Positions 11,046-23,330 are shown, counted from the first letter of the stretch. The stretch: 64,000 nucleotides of DNA from Populus alba (GCF_005239225.2 NC_133287.1:10211493-10275492); one strand, 5' to 3'. Made by a program: numbers and translations. Notes: a model not told the origin generated them from the sequence alone.

Positions 11046-14000
11046 TATTACACTTGATGGTACAAATCATCTCTCACCGGGAGATGACTATTTATAATGC
11101 TTTAATTACCATGTCGGCAGAGCCAGGTCATCGTACACTTGGATTGACTGTTAATAATAAGCTAACGATGAAATGAGAAGAACATCGTTTGGTAGGGGAG
11201 AGTACAAATCTCCTCTCAAACTCTCATACCCATTTCAATTAGAAGCCTACCTATCAATTTTTTTATTTTTTTTGTTATGAATATCCGGGCCAACTTATAC
11301 ATATTATTTTTTTTAATTAATTCTCTACTGGCTAAATTTTGACTTAAAATTCAAGCTCATAAAATTATTATTTTTTCACTACTTATTTACTAGTCTTGGT
11401 GAAAGCTGACTCTAAAGTTTATCTCTTTATTAGCAAAATCTTGAGTGGTAAAAATCTTACACGTCCAAATTTGCATAAGAATTTTGGTTCAAAAAGTTAC
11501 CTTATATCATGGCATGGTTAATTGATCAAAATTTGAATAGGTGGAGAACTCACTTGGGATAATCTATAGGCGGAGAGGACCCAATTGGAACATAGATGAT
11601 AGTTTGTGGACATATTAATTTGTTCCTTTCCCAAGTTCTTATGTAAAAAAATTTAGAACAAGCCATCATTCTTTTAATTTTATTTTTTAAAAAAAATGGT
11701 CTTACATTTGAAGCAAACTTTGAAAGTAAAGAAATTTTGTAGCATGAACACACATGATTACTTGGGACTTAAGTGGATGGAAGATGCTACACCACAACAT
11801 ACAGAAAGGACCTCGGATTTAGCACGTTCATGTTAGACATTAGGACAAAAACCACAATAAAAAATAAAAAAAAAGTATACATAAATATATGAGAAGTTTT
11901 TCATGTGAAATGTCTAGATTCAATTAATCATGAGTACTATAGTAAATCTTTTAAGTAGAATCTTCCTTCATTGAGTGAGTTTGTGACCTTAAATTTAATT
12001 ATATGAATTTCATACTTCGAAGCTCGCCAAATCTTGTTAAAAAATGTTGGCAGCAATACGTAGTTATTATGCAAATATATATGAAGAGATATTTGATTAA
12101 TTAATTGCAGTATCAACTTAAACATCCTCAGTATATTACCCGTTGCAGAAGAACTGGCCCTTGATTGTGAACTATGCCGATAGTACGTCACAAAGATTTT
12201 CCTGCAAGGAAACCCTGGGAAATATCATTGGATAACAGGGCATCTAGGCATGTGAAGGCCTTTATCTTCAGACGCTTTTTAAGCCATTGACATCCATATT
12301 TATCAGCAAAAGTTTTTCTTTTTCCAAAAAACAAATAGCACAATAGTATGAAACTGTTGAGAAAATAATACTATTTGAAAAATACCAGGTTAAAGACGGG
12401 TAAAAGAGGAGGAAAATCACAGAAGCAATTTCCACCACTCCCAACCTACCTTATCTTCCTATCTCCTCCACCATTCCTCCTCCATCACCGCCATAAATAG
12501 TAACCCCTCCACCTCTTTTACCACCACCATAACAACAACAATTATCTAACCAAGCCAACCAAAAGTCCACCCAAGCGTGTATGTGAACATGTACTTTAGA
12601 TTTCATATTGTAGGTTAGGAAAAAAGAAAAGAAAGAATTTTAGAGCAATAAGAAGAGGGAAAGCTTGAAATCGATGCTTCATAATCGTTTTCACCAGAAA
12701 TAGAGGCCCACGATTGCTATCTATGTTGCTTTTTGTAATCTTGCTTCTTTTATTTTAAAATCAATGGGTGATATTGTCTCAAAGGGTAATACTCTTCTCA
12801 CTAAAGTTAATTACCTGTTGCATGACCTTCAGGTTTTCACCTATTTTTTTTTAAAAAAATCATATGCTAAAAGCCCAATTTAAAAGTGTCGGTGATTGAG
12901 AATATTGCTTAATGTTAGTGGATGCGGCGGCATGAAAGCGCAAAAGGGTTAATGATGTTCTAGTTGAAATTGACTGAGAAAAAGGTGGTAATTGAACTGT
13001 GCATAATGGGGGTGGGGTGGCATTTACGCTGTTGCTCTAACAGGAGCTGATGTACAAATTCTGTCTAGGTGTGATTATATCGTTGGGCACATTTATCATT
13101 TGGATGGCAAGAAATGAAAGGGAAATATTTGCAAACACATCTTAAGAAATAGTCCATGCTTTCATGGAGCTTGGAAGGCTGGTGCTCCTGCTAGAAGAAC
13201 ATGAAAACATCAATATTGCGAAGCAATGATGCATGATTGTCATTATTTAACAAGAGGGCCCCACTGGATCAAACAAAGCGATTGTGGGTTGAAATTGATC
13301 AAGATATGATGACATTGATCAAGATATGATAATTTTAAGATAGCAGCCTGTCTGTTGAAAATTTGTAAGAGTGGAAAAGACCTCCTAGACTAATTTAAAA
13401 AAGAAAAAGCATGGCTATATAAGCTTGGATAGTAATTTAAAAATAAATAAAGTATTTCGGATATATAGTATTTTAAGAATTGGACAAAAATGTTCAATCC
13501 GTTAAGAAAAAGGTTAATCTACCATTAAATTGATCTAGGTTCATATATTAATATATTAGATAGTTTTGTAAATGAATTGTCGGATAAATTGATCATGATA
13601 AGATAAGTTCACCTCTGAATTATTGAAAATCATTACGAATTTATTACAGATAGCAGCCTGTTTGTTGAAAAGTTTGTGAGAGCCAAAAAGACCTTCTAAA
13701 GCCTTGTTTGTTGCTCGCTGGAAAATATTTTTTCACTATTTCATAAAGAAAACTGCAATCAAGCAAGCTAATCTCCAGTTATTGAAGTATGATTATTGTA
13801 ACAACATATCCACACATATACAACCCTGACAAACCAAAATACAAGTCTCCAACCAATCATGAAGGCTTTGATTCAGCACATATTCATAAACAAGAAGGCT
13901 TTCTGATCGTGTAATGCTTAATTGCAAGCTTTACCCAGATAAGCATAGCCAACAATTAGAACAAACTTGTACTAGGATCTGAATGAAATAGTTATTGGAG

Positions 14001-15950
14001 AATTTATTGAGAATGTAAACAAGCTTTCAAATATCTTAGAACAACAGTTTGGTGACTAAGGTTTTATGTTTAGCTGAAGAGAGATGGAAAATGAGCCCCA
14101 AAATAATTTTGGTTAGAAAATGTGTGTTTTTATGGTTGATATGGTTGGAAAGAGAGGAAGATGAAGAGGGATTGCTTGGTTAATTTAGGTTCTTAAAGGG
14201 GTGTGATAGGTTGCTGGAATTTCTTGGTAAATTTGGGATTGAATTGGTTGCCATTGTTTAATTACCAACCACCCAAGCTTTTTGCATATTTGAAAAGGAA
14301 AAGGAAGGGAAAAAAATGGCTTCAATTATTTCTTATGGGCTTACTAGATATTAAGAAGAAGAAGAAGAAGAAGAAGAAGACTATAGAGGTTAGGGTTTTG
14401 ATAGATTAATGGCAAAGTTGTAATATTAATATTATAATGGCTATTTAGTCATTAAATGAAATATAATGGTGTTCTTGATATTTTTTTAAAGATTTTGTAT
14501 GGCACGGCAGCACGAGGATATAAAGTGTTATGAAGTTATAAACTTTAGGATATAAAATATAATTTTTTTAAAAAATAAAAAAATAAAAAAACAAACTATA
14601 GAAGGCTCAATGCATGTAATTAAATTAATTTTCTATAGTTAGTTTTTGTCCTCAAAGTTTTAATTTTCTTAATTAATATAATTAAATTTTATCTTGCCAA
14701 ATCAAACAACAATTTAATGTTAAAATATTTTTTTTGACATTTTAAAAACCCTATAGAAAATATATTACAAAATAAATTGTGAGCATGAAATCTTATTTAA
14801 CCTAATTTATAAAGATAAGATTGAAAAACAAATTGTTGACCAATAATAAAAATTGCTAAAAGGATTAAAATAAATACATTGTATTATTTTAATAAACAAT
14901 GCAATATGAGAACAGCTAAAGTGAAATCAATAGACCTTTACAATTATAAGAATATGGTTTCCCAAAAACTAGAATTATAACAAATCAAGAGGAAACAACC
15001 AAAACAAAAAATAATTATGAATTATTGACACTCTAATAAAAAAAATAATCAAGGGGACAAGTTAGTACCAGATTATTGACACTCTAATAAAAATAATTAT
15101 GAATTGAAGATATGATATATACATATTTATATAATATTTTTTTTAAATATTGATTTTATGATATATTGAATGATATTTGTTTTTTAAGCAATCTAATGTT
15201 TAAAAATAAAATGAAAAATACAATTTTTTTGGCTTTTTTTGCCATTTGAATTATTAGTCTAAAGGAACATAAACCTGCCAACTACCAAGCACACCAAATT
15301 GGCCGACCAATCAGCACTAGAGTCATCTCTAATTCCAATTTTTACGCAAAGTTTTTGCTCAATCCCTGGTGGAAACAGAGAATAAGAACACAAAAAAACA
15401 AGTCATCCTGATGTAACAAAGCCGCTATCAAGCATTTCCCATTTATTCTTACATGTGAACAAAACTGAGAAGTGTAACGTAAATATTCTTAAAGTAGGAT
15501 TGTTTGAGATAACGTTAATTTCACTTTTTAACTATGATCCAGTGAGACCAACAAGAAACTTTAGCTGCATTCTTATCCAGGAAACTAAAAGACACAAGCC
15601 AGCTTTAAAAGCAGAAAACAAGAAATGACAGAACAAAAGCAAGCAGATCTTAGGTAGCCTCCCATATTTCTAATCTAGAATATCAAGAACTCTGTTAGGT
15701 ACCTCTCTGCGATATGACCTTTCTTTCTGACAAGACAGAGAATTAAAGGCTTGAAAGGAAAATGAGAAGTGTGGAGGCTAACCAGTTCTGCACTAAAAGC
15801 TGGCTTCACATTTAGGAGGACAGTGACAAAATGAAAATGCTTTTATTATTTAAGTCTTCTAATTAAATAAAGACCAACAGAGAACCTCAGTTGTTGCAGA
15901 CCTTTATTTTTTATTTATGATAACCTGTATTTTGGCTGTTAAAAAGGATA
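11046..15950. other. Long intergenic spacer before the SOFL gene
   Basis: No gene is supported. 12,400-13,400 is less AT-rich and may hold decayed coding sequence, but no frame stays open and I recognise no family. A 50-base segment beginning AGATAGCAGCCTGT occurs twice, near 13338 and 13650, and GACATTGATCAAGATATGAT is repeated in tandem near 13293-13330. A frame at 14203-14409 is only an (AAG)n artefact. 15,240-15,950 is probably the upstream region of the SOFL gene. Confidence 0.5.
14353..14380. repeat. (AAG)9 microsatellite
   Basis: Perfect AAG trinucleotide run seen directly. Confidence 0.9.
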
Positions 15951-16021
15951 GCTTTTGACAATAATGAAGGGGAAAAAAAAAAGAAGGCATGAATGTGTGT
16001 TAAAGCTCACTCTAGCTCACC

Positions 16022-16028
16022 ATAAAAA
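16022..16028 (+). promoter_or_regulatory. Possible TATA-like box of the SOFL gene
   Basis: ATAAAAA in the context CACCATAAAAAGGGG, about 150 bases before the ATG at 16174. It is followed by a pyrimidine-rich leader (CTCTCCCTCCCTTC), typical of a plant 5' UTR. Confidence 0.4.
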
Positions 16029-16173
16029 GGGGTTTTGTGTAGTCCTCAAAATACAACTTTGTTTCTCAAGTCTGTCTCTCCCTCCCTTCTTTAGCCATCC
16101 CAAGCATAAAGACAGCATAAGTAATTTTCCCAGCAAGAATTTCTCAGCTTCATTCAACTCTGCCCTCGTCAGA

Positions 16174-16557
16174 ATGGATTCATCCAAACATATTTTAGGC
16201 TCTGAAGGGTGCAGCAGCAGCGAATCTGGGTGGACAATGTACCTCGCCTCTCCCATGCAAGAAGATGATGAAGAATGCAGTTATGATGCTAATGACTACA
16301 ATGCTCGCAATGTGAGTAAAAATTATCGCTCTGCTGCTGATGGAGACAGTGATGACTCCATGGCTTCTGATGCTTCCTCTGGTCCCCATCATCAAAACAC
16401 CCATGAGAATGGTCATGGGGCAGTACATTTTAAGTTCAGCAAGGGTGGTCTCTTCAACCTCCTTTCCTCAGCCAAACCAGAGAAAAAAGACAAGAAGAGT
16501 GATGAAGACAGTGCCAAAAAGAGCCGGAAACTTGATGCTCCCAGAAAACACAAGTAG
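16174..16557 (+). CDS. SOB FIVE-LIKE (SOFL) family protein
   Basis: The frame encodes 127 residues from the ATG at 16174. The open frame extends upstream to 15955, but that part is lysine-rich low complexity followed by the leader, so I chose the internal Met that opens MDSSKHILGSEGCSSSESG. Two family motifs are present: SOFL-A at about 10-24 (SEGCSSSESGWTMYL) and SOFL-B at about 59-72 (SDDSMASDASSGPHH). The C terminus is lysine-rich (KKDKKSDEDSAKKSRK) and could act as a nuclear signal. Arabidopsis SOB5 and SOFL proteins influence cytokinin levels and growth; their biochemistry is not settled. A splice-donor-like GTGAGTAAAA lies in frame near 16312, but the frame continues through SOFL-B, so a single exon is the simplest model. 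Confidence 0.9.
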   Translation: MDSSKHILGSEGCSSSESGWTMYLASPMQEDDEECSYDANDYNARNVSKNYRSAADGDSDDSMASDASSGPHHQNTHENGHGAVHFKFSKGGLFNLLSSAKPEKKDKKSDEDSAKKSRKLDAPRKHK

Positions 16558-18599
16558 TGGTTCCTTTAGCAGAGAGCAAGATTCACAAAATTTGAAGGAC
16601 ACAGACAGATGGGAACAATGTAATTTTTATCATAGATAATGGAAACATACTCCAGATATTATCTCCAAAATATTTATGTTCAAGATTCATTGGATCGATG
16701 AAATTAATCTGAGACCTGCACATTCAAGTGATACAAAATATAGAAACTATTTCTCACCTATTCAATTTAACAGCATACACCGTTTATAAATCTGATTTAC
16801 TGTCTGACAACATTCAGCACATGTTGATCGTTGCATCAAATTCCATCCATTTAACCTATAGTGTATGCTCTTCTGGATGGAAATAAGTTTTTTTCTTTTT
16901 TCCCTCCTGGCAGGAGTATTGAATATTGGTTTGGTTGATTGAGATTCAAGGATAAAATGATTCCAAGTTAGTTTACAAGAAAACAATAATTTCTCGGCAA
17001 GAACTTCTCGATACAATGCATTGTATATGGTTTCTGTAATGTCTTTGTGTGTGCGTGCGATGAATGAACAGAGTATGCTGTGCTGGAAAGAAGAGTGATC
17101 GACCTAGAAGGACAAATGCCAACCATGAGAAGCAACGTGCACATTTCCAGTGACAGAATAATGGCTCCTTACATAACCAAATCTTCGAGCAAGGGATGCA
17201 AGTGCAACAGCTAGGAAACTACAGAGTATGGGCTGTCCTTCAAATGCACACTATAAAATCTAGTGTCGTTAATTAAATAATAAAACACATAATTCAGGAA
17301 GCCTCTATTCTTCAAATGAAAATAAAGAGAGGAAAAAAAAAAGAAAAAAAGAATTAGCATGCTTTATAAAAGAGAGAAAAGAACGAAAAGAAAAGAAAAG
17401 AAAAGAAAAAAGTAATTAGACTAGAGAGCTCCACTTATACAAAGGGTTAAGGTCAAATGATACTCGACAGTAAGTCAACAGCAATGCCATTGTAGAAAAT
17501 AAAAGTCAATGAAGTGAAATATTTGTCCTTCCTTCCCTCAAGTTTAGGCTATGACTACATCACTTCCTTGAACTGTAGTTTTTAGGCCAAGAGAATCCTT
17601 TATAATGTCAAAAAAATATACTTAATAATTCCTCATTAAAATTATTTTTTTAAAAAAAATTATCTGTTTTTTCTTATAACCTATGAAGAAAAGCACTATG
17701 AATTGAATAGTGTTTTTTTTTCCTTTAAGTTTTTTTTTGTACTCTAGTGATTGATTTTTTCTTTTAAATTTTGTCCTTCCTTATTATATTAATTAAAAGT
17801 TTAATTTGATAATTTATTTTGATTTATTTTCTATATGGTTATAACAGTGTCAAAAAAATCCTAATATTTGGTTAATGCTTGATTTTGTAAAAAAAAAAAA
17901 TCTATTTTATTATTGTAAATAATTAAAAATACAAGGACCAAAATTGACAAGGAAGAAAATATATGGAGTTTTTTTTAAATTGTTCATATAATGCCTTTTT
18001 AAAAATTTTAGCCTTTAGAAAGCTTTCATATTCCTCTTTTTTTTTTTTTTAGTTTGAAGCATTTATTTTTCAGTTTAAAATTTTATTTTATTCATATTTA
18101 AATCTTAAATTTAACAGAGAAGAGAGAGTCACATAAAAACGATGGAAGAAAAAGAAAGTGGTTGGTTGGTGAGGTATAGTGAACAAAAAAAAGCTAAATT
18201 TGATATCAATATGTTTTTCTTGATTAAAAAAATATCATTGAAATACTTTTAAACTTTTGTATTGTCATAAAAAATTATATCAAGCTTGAGAAAGACTTTT
18301 TTTATTATTTAATTGTGTTTTTTTTACTGATTTATTGGATATTTTAAATTGAGAAATTAATTTATTAAGATTTTAAGAATATTTATTAAATATTTTGATA
18401 AAAATATACTTAAAATAGTTTTTAAATAAATAAACCAAGCATGATTTTTCAATCACCTAAGTGGTGGTTAAAATGTGGAAATTAGGTGATGGATCACGTA
18501 TAACTGCAAACGGCACAACAAGTGCAACGGGCCAACTAGATAGTTATAAATTATAGAAACATCCACCAACTATTGTACTCTCTATAGAACATCCACCGG
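16558..18599. other. Intergenic spacer between the SOFL gene and the 6PGDH array
   Basis: Begins with the SOFL 3' region. An A-rich (AAAAG)n-type tract lies at about 17377-17409. 17,600-18,480 is T-rich repeat-like sequence. No gene is supported. Confidence 0.55.
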
Positions 18600-18700
18600 C
18601 AGAGTTTATTGTCTTTATTGAGAGTCTTGATCAAGCTTGCCAGCACTAGAGAAAGAAAGGTTTAATTCTTCAACTGCCTTGCAATCTTGAACCACTCAGT
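18600..18700 (-). pseudogene. 3'-end relic of a further 6PGDH gene
   Basis: 18662-18700 on the minus strand still encodes the last twelve residues of 6PGDH (TEWFKIARQLKN) and the stop codon. 18600-18661 matches the 3' UTR of the 6PGDH gene at 19309 (shared TTATTGTCTT and GAGAGTCTTGATNAAGCTTG blocks). Immediately after the CTCAGT of this fragment the sequence switches to TCTGAATTTATATATTATTT, which is the same sequence that lies upstream of the full copies near 27569. So almost the entire coding region of this copy has been deleted, joining its 3' end to its promoter-side flank. It cannot encode an enzyme. Confidence 0.8.
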
Positions 18701-18703
18701 AAT

Positions 18704-18910
18704 CTGAATTTATATATTATTTTAATTATCCGTACCATGAGCTGATTGGTTGGTGGGAATTGGGAGCTTGGGGTTTTCACCTAACGATGTATGAGCCTTA
18801 AATTTTGTACAAGGTTGAATGCATTACTGAACTGTCGTTTTCATGTCGAGAGAACAGAACCTCCTGATTCTTGGATAAAAGTAAACTTGATAATCGCGAT
18901 CACGCCATCC
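18704..18910. repeat. Copy of the 6PGDH promoter-side flank (partner at 27569-27810)
   Basis: This segment matches 27569-27810 closely: shared TATATTATTTTAATTATCCG, ATGAGCTGATTGG, GGGAATTGGGAGCTTGGGGT and AACTTGATAATCGCGATCAC. It marks the left border of the older 6PGDH tandem unit. The partner lies directly upstream of the proposed first exon of the 19309 gene. A weaker match lies near 30846-30930. Confidence 0.75.
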
Positions 18911-18945
18911 TCCGTTTTTTTTTTTTTTTTTTAATATCAATATAG

Positions 18946-19308
18946 TTAAACAGAGATGCCATGAGCCTCATCTTGAGCTCTGTTTCTGGAAAAAAAAAAA
19001 TTGCTGAAGAACAGCAAAGCAAGGAATACCACCGAAAGAGAAATTATTGCTCGAATATCTGACTTCAAACTGCTCCTCAAAAGCACCATTACATATCTCT
19101 TCAAACCAGAAAAGAGCTTAAATGAGGAACCTGGTGGCGCTAAAATACAGAGCAGTAGAACCACCAAGAAAAACCACAGCATATAGAAGAACGGAAAAGG
19201 GTCTAAATATTCGAATGGATCGAGATGAATCTCATGAAATAGAGTCCAGGGGAGAAGTTATTGTCTTATTGAGAGTCTTGATTAAGCTTGATAGAACTAA
19301 GGAAAGGT
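18946..19308 (-). other. 3' flank of 6PGDH copy 1 with a hydrophobic open frame
   Basis: Directly 3' of the 6PGDH stop on the minus strand. It contains an open frame of 78 residues (19182 down to 18946), beginning MLWFFLVVLLLCILAPPGSS and very hydrophobic. The partner region behind 6PGDH copy 2 (28080-28337) shares the first ~22 residues, then shifts frame because of about ten extra bases near 28262-28271. I read it as conserved 3' UTR and flank rather than a gene, but a small membrane peptide cannot be excluded. Confidence 0.4.
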
Positions 19309-20775
19309 TTAATTCTTCAACTGCCTAGCAATCTTGAACCATTCAGTATGGAAAGACCCTTCCACGTCGACCCTTTCATATGTATGCGCGCCAAAATAAT
19401 CTCTTTGAGCTTGGACCAAATTTGCAGGCAACCTTCCCCTCCGGTAGGTGTCAAAATAGGCGAGACTGGATGACATACCAGGAGTGCTAATGCCGGAGTT
19501 GATTGCAAGACACACAACCCTGCGCCACGCAGACTGGCGGTCAATAATTTCCTTTGCAAACTCTGGATCCACTAGAAGGTTAGCAAGATCAGGATTCCTA
19601 TCATATGCCTTGTTGATTCTGCCCAGAAATACAGATTGGATAATACAACCACCCTTCCAAATCCTAGCCAGTTCTCCCAATTTCAAGTCCCATCCCTTCT
19701 CAATACTCATTTCACGGATCAGATTCATCCCCTGTGCATAACTACAAATCTTGGATGCATAAAGAGCTTGTCTGACATCATCAATCAGATGCTTCTTATC
19801 CACCACCTGGCCAGTTAAAATATCCCCAAAACCACCTGCTTTGAAGACTTTAGCGGCCTCCACGCGTTCCTCCTTCAAACCACTGAGGAACCTTGCATCC
19901 AAAGAAGATGCAATTGTAGGAGCTGCTACGGATAGATCAGCAGCTTGCTGCACAGTCCATTTACCTGTACCCTTCATGCCAGTTTTGTCCAAAACCTTGT
20001 CAACCAGATACCCTTCATCCTTATCATCTTTAATTCCAAATATATCTGCTGTGATTTCAATCAAGAAGCTAAGAAGCTCACCCTTGTTCCATTCTGCAAA
20101 AACACTACGGAGTTCTTCATTTGACAACTTTCCAACTGATTTTAGTACATCATAAGCTTCAGCAATCAACTGCATATCGCCGTATTCAATTCCATTATGA
20201 ACTATCTTGACAAAATTACCAGAACCCCCTTTGCCGATGTAAGTCACGCAGGGGCCACTATCAGGAACTTGAGCTGCCACTTTAAGAAGGATGTCTTCGA
20301 TGGACTTGAAAGCCTCGAAGGAACCTCCAGGCGTCAATGAAATTCCATTACGTGCACCCTCTTCACCACCTGAAACTCCCATTCCAAGGTAGAGCAAGCC
20401 CAATTCAGCCATAGCCTTTTCTCTCCTCTCAGTGTTCTCATACCACTCATTTCCACCATCAATGATACAATCTCCCTTCTCCAAGTAGGCAGAAAGAGTC
20501 TTTATGGTTTGATCAACAGGTGACCCTGCCTTGACAAGCATAATTATCACTCGAGGCTTTTGTATTGACTTCACAAAAGATTCAGGATCATGGAAGCCAT
20601 ATAAGGGAAGATCTCCCTCTTTTTTAGCCCTCTCAACAGTCTCATCAACTTTGGAGGTAGACCGATTATAAACCGAAATGGGGAAGCCTTTCTCCGCAAT
20701 ATTAAGGGCCAGATTCTGGCCCATGACAGCCAGACCAGCGAGGCCTATTCTTGTTGGTTTTGGGGGTGCGGCCAT
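19309..20775 (-). CDS. 6-phosphogluconate dehydrogenase, decarboxylating (copy 1, altered conserved residues)
   Basis: The enzyme oxidises and decarboxylates 6-phosphogluconate to ribulose 5-phosphate, making NADPH in the oxidative pentose phosphate pathway. The frame encodes 488 residues from MAAPPKP; a Met five codons earlier is open but lies across the predicted splice acceptor (20783). The NADP-binding Rossmann motif GLAVMGQNLALN is at about 14-25, VSGGEEGAR at 134-142, the catalytic K190-x-x-H193-N194 and E197 cluster is intact, KGTGKW is at 268-273, and QAQRDYFGAH at 455-464. The C terminus is ARQLKN, without a plastid transit peptide or a PTS1-like tripeptide, so cytosolic location is likely. 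Oddities: the near-universal GPSMMPGG reads GISLTPGG (P145I, M148T), GGCIIR reads GGCIIQ (R380Q), and RAKS reads REMS. It may be weakly active or inactive. Confidence 0.88.
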   Translation of the reverse strand: MAAPPKPTRIGLAGLAVMGQNLALNIAEKGFPISVYNRSTSKVDETVERAKKEGDLPLYGFHDPESFVKSIQKPRVIIMLVKAGSPVDQTIKTLSAYLEKGDCIIDGGNEWYENTERREKAMAELGLLYLGMGVSGGEEGARNGISLTPGGSFEAFKSIEDILLKVAAQVPDSGPCVTYIGKGGSGNFVKIVHNGIEYGDMQLIAEAYDVLKSVGKLSNEELRSVFAEWNKGELLSFLIEITADIFGIKDDKDEGYLVDKVLDKTGMKGTGKWTVQQAADLSVAAPTIASSLDARFLSGLKEERVEAAKVFKAGGFGDILTGQVVDKKHLIDDVRQALYASKICSYAQGMNLIREMSIEKGWDLKLGELARIWKGGCIIQSVFLGRINKAYDRNPDLANLLVDPEFAKEIIDRQSAWRRVVCLAINSGISTPGMSSSLAYFDTYRRGRLPANLVQAQRDYFGAHTYERVDVEGSFHTEWFKIARQLKN

Positions 20776-21359
20776 CGTTACCCTGTCCAAAATTATCTGA
20801 GGATAAATTCCATAACTTTGAAAATTTAATTAATATTAATTAACAGAAAACCTAAAACACATATGGTTTTTCCTTAGCATTTCATAATGAAAACCTCAAT
20901 TTTCCCAAGAGAAGGATCAATAAATAACATTAGGTTTTGGGGTTAGATCAGTCATTTTATATTATCTGGGAAAAATACAATCACTTAAATAACATTATGA
21001 TCAATAAATAATGAATTGATGTGTAGTGACTTTAAAGACAATTTCATTTTTTTATGCAAAGTAAAATTACATCACTGTCCTCAGGATCAAGAAATTTAAA
21101 ACTTCCTCGCGAGGGCTTTTTGTTCTTTTGGTCTTAATGTTTTTTTTTTTTTTTTTGCTCATATTGACTAGAGAAGTTTATTATTTTTATAAATATAAAA
21201 TATCAATAAAATAAAATAAAAAAATGGGTGGCACGTACCATGCATGAGTATGCAAATGGATGTTGTTCATACCTTTTGGGTAGACTATGCATCTAATATC
21301 ATTTTCCTAGTGGTACAATGTGTGTACGCGCGACGAAGCAACGATTGAGCTATGGTAGA

Positions 21360-23330
21360 TTTTTTTTCTTTTCCTCCCTTTATCTCTCTTTTTTCTTTTT
21401 AAAGTATGAATATGTTCTATTAATTTTTTTATATCCAATTTAATCATTATTCTTTTGATTATTGTTTGTTTTATTTTTTATTTTATTTTTATTGATTTTT
21501 CTTCTTCAATTCCCCTCTCATCATTTGTTTTAACTTGATCTTTATATCAAATTTGATTCTTATTCGTTTTATTTTTTAACCATTTTACTAATTGAATTTT
21601 TTTAAAATTTCATCCCACAACATTTAAATTTAATTTATTTTTATATTGAGTTTGGTTATTATTCTTTTTATTGCTATTTTTTGTATTTTTTTATTGCATA
21701 TTTTTAATTTCATCCCTCAATATTTTTTTTATTAAGAATATTTTTTTTGTTTGCCTTCTATAAGGTTAGTACTGGCCTTGTGACTAGTGTAATGAGTTTT
21801 TAAAACTTAACACGGGTTGACTTTGTCTTTTTGAGGTCGTTTTATAAAATTGATTTATTTTAAATTTTATTCTTTAACATTTAATTTTTATGTATTGGTT
21901 TTTTTTTTTTCACTTTACTTTATGTAGGGTTATCTTAATCTTATATCCATCAGCTCGAGGTTGGTGGATTAACTCGGGTTGACTCGAATATTTTTTTATT
22001 TTTTTTTTAAATAATATTTTTAAATTTCATCACTCAACATTTTTTTATGAAGATGTTTGCTTTATTTTTTTTTTCTTTTTGCCTTATATATGTGGTCAAA
22101 CCTAGCTTCATGACCACAGTCATTAGTTTTAAATGTTAAAACATGTTGACTTTAGTCTTTTTTTTAAATAGATTTTTTTTTCAATATTATCTTCCAACAT
22201 TTAAATTTTTTTGAACTTTCATTTCTTTAGTGTTATCCCAAATTTGTGGCCACGGTTGTCAAGTTGGCAAGTAAACCCATGTTGACTTAAATCCTTTTTT
22301 TATTATCATTATTGATTTTCTTAGTTTCACTATTCAATATTGGGTTGTTTAATAGTTAGGTTTCATATTTTTATTCAATTCACTTTCATTAATAACCTAT
22401 TTTTACATTTTATTGGCATGAATAATCATTTGAAAAAATAAAAAAAATTATTTTATGAAACAAATTTATTAAATACAACTGAGTACATGACTTATGTTGC
22501 GAGATCAAATATCTTAGTTTTAAGTATATCTTGATCAAATATTGATTTATTTAATTAAATGCATCTATAACTATTTTGATTTATGATTGAGAATTTTGTA
22601 ATATCTAAAAACACGTTGGAAAAGCCTGTATATTCTATTTTTTACTTAAAAAAATAATCTGATATGTGACAAAATATGGGTCAAATAGCTAGTAAAAAAC
22701 ACTAAAAGATATGTTGCTTTTACTATGATCTACATCAAAAAATACTATTCATTAAAATAGTGTTTTTTTTTCTTTGATTGTTTTTTTTAATCTATGTTTT
22801 GTTTTGCCTTTTACTGTCCATTATTTTTTTGTGGTTTGCCTTTTAAGTGTTTATTTCAAATTCATGACCCGTATTGCAAGTTAATTTGACATATTAACTC
22901 GATTGACTTATTTTTTAGCTGTTTGTTTTTTTTTTTAATTTCTAGCCTTCAACATTGAGGGTCATGAGTTTTGTAGGTTAACTCATGTTGATTCAGATCA
23001 TTTTTTTTAATTGATATTTTTTTTTAAATTTTATCCTTTAATATTAGATTAATTTAAAATTGAGCTTCATAACTTAATTTCTACTTGTTTTATATAGGGT
23101 GGGGTTATCATGATCTTGTGACTTGATTCGTGAGCTTTATAGGTTAACCTGGATTGACTTGACCCAACTCAATCCAATATATTGTCATCTTAATATTTTT
23201 TTTTTAAATAATCATCTAGAATTTTTGTAGTTAAATTACATTTTTATTGGTTGTTTGAGTTGTTTTTGAATCCGTCAACCCAACTGAGTTCCTTTGGGTC
23301 AATTCCCATAAGATTTAATTTTTTTTTCTA
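21360..23330. repeat. Diverged ~120-170-bp tandem repeat array (array 3)
   Basis: Same family as arrays 1 and 2. The AACTCGGGTTGACTCG-like box recurs near 21774, 21945, 22109, 22232, 22863, 22960 and 23116, usually after a GTTATCNTNATC box and before a long T run. It lies inside the predicted intron of 6PGDH copy 1. Confidence 0.65.

Noticed and set aside
14203..14409. 68-codon open frame ending in poly-lysine
   Set aside because: Created by an (AAG)n microsatellite; no domain or codon pattern.
15955..16173. N-terminal extension of the SOFL frame by 73 codons
   Set aside because: Lysine-rich low complexity followed by pyrimidine-rich leader sequence; the family N terminus (MDSS…SEGCSS) starts at 16174.
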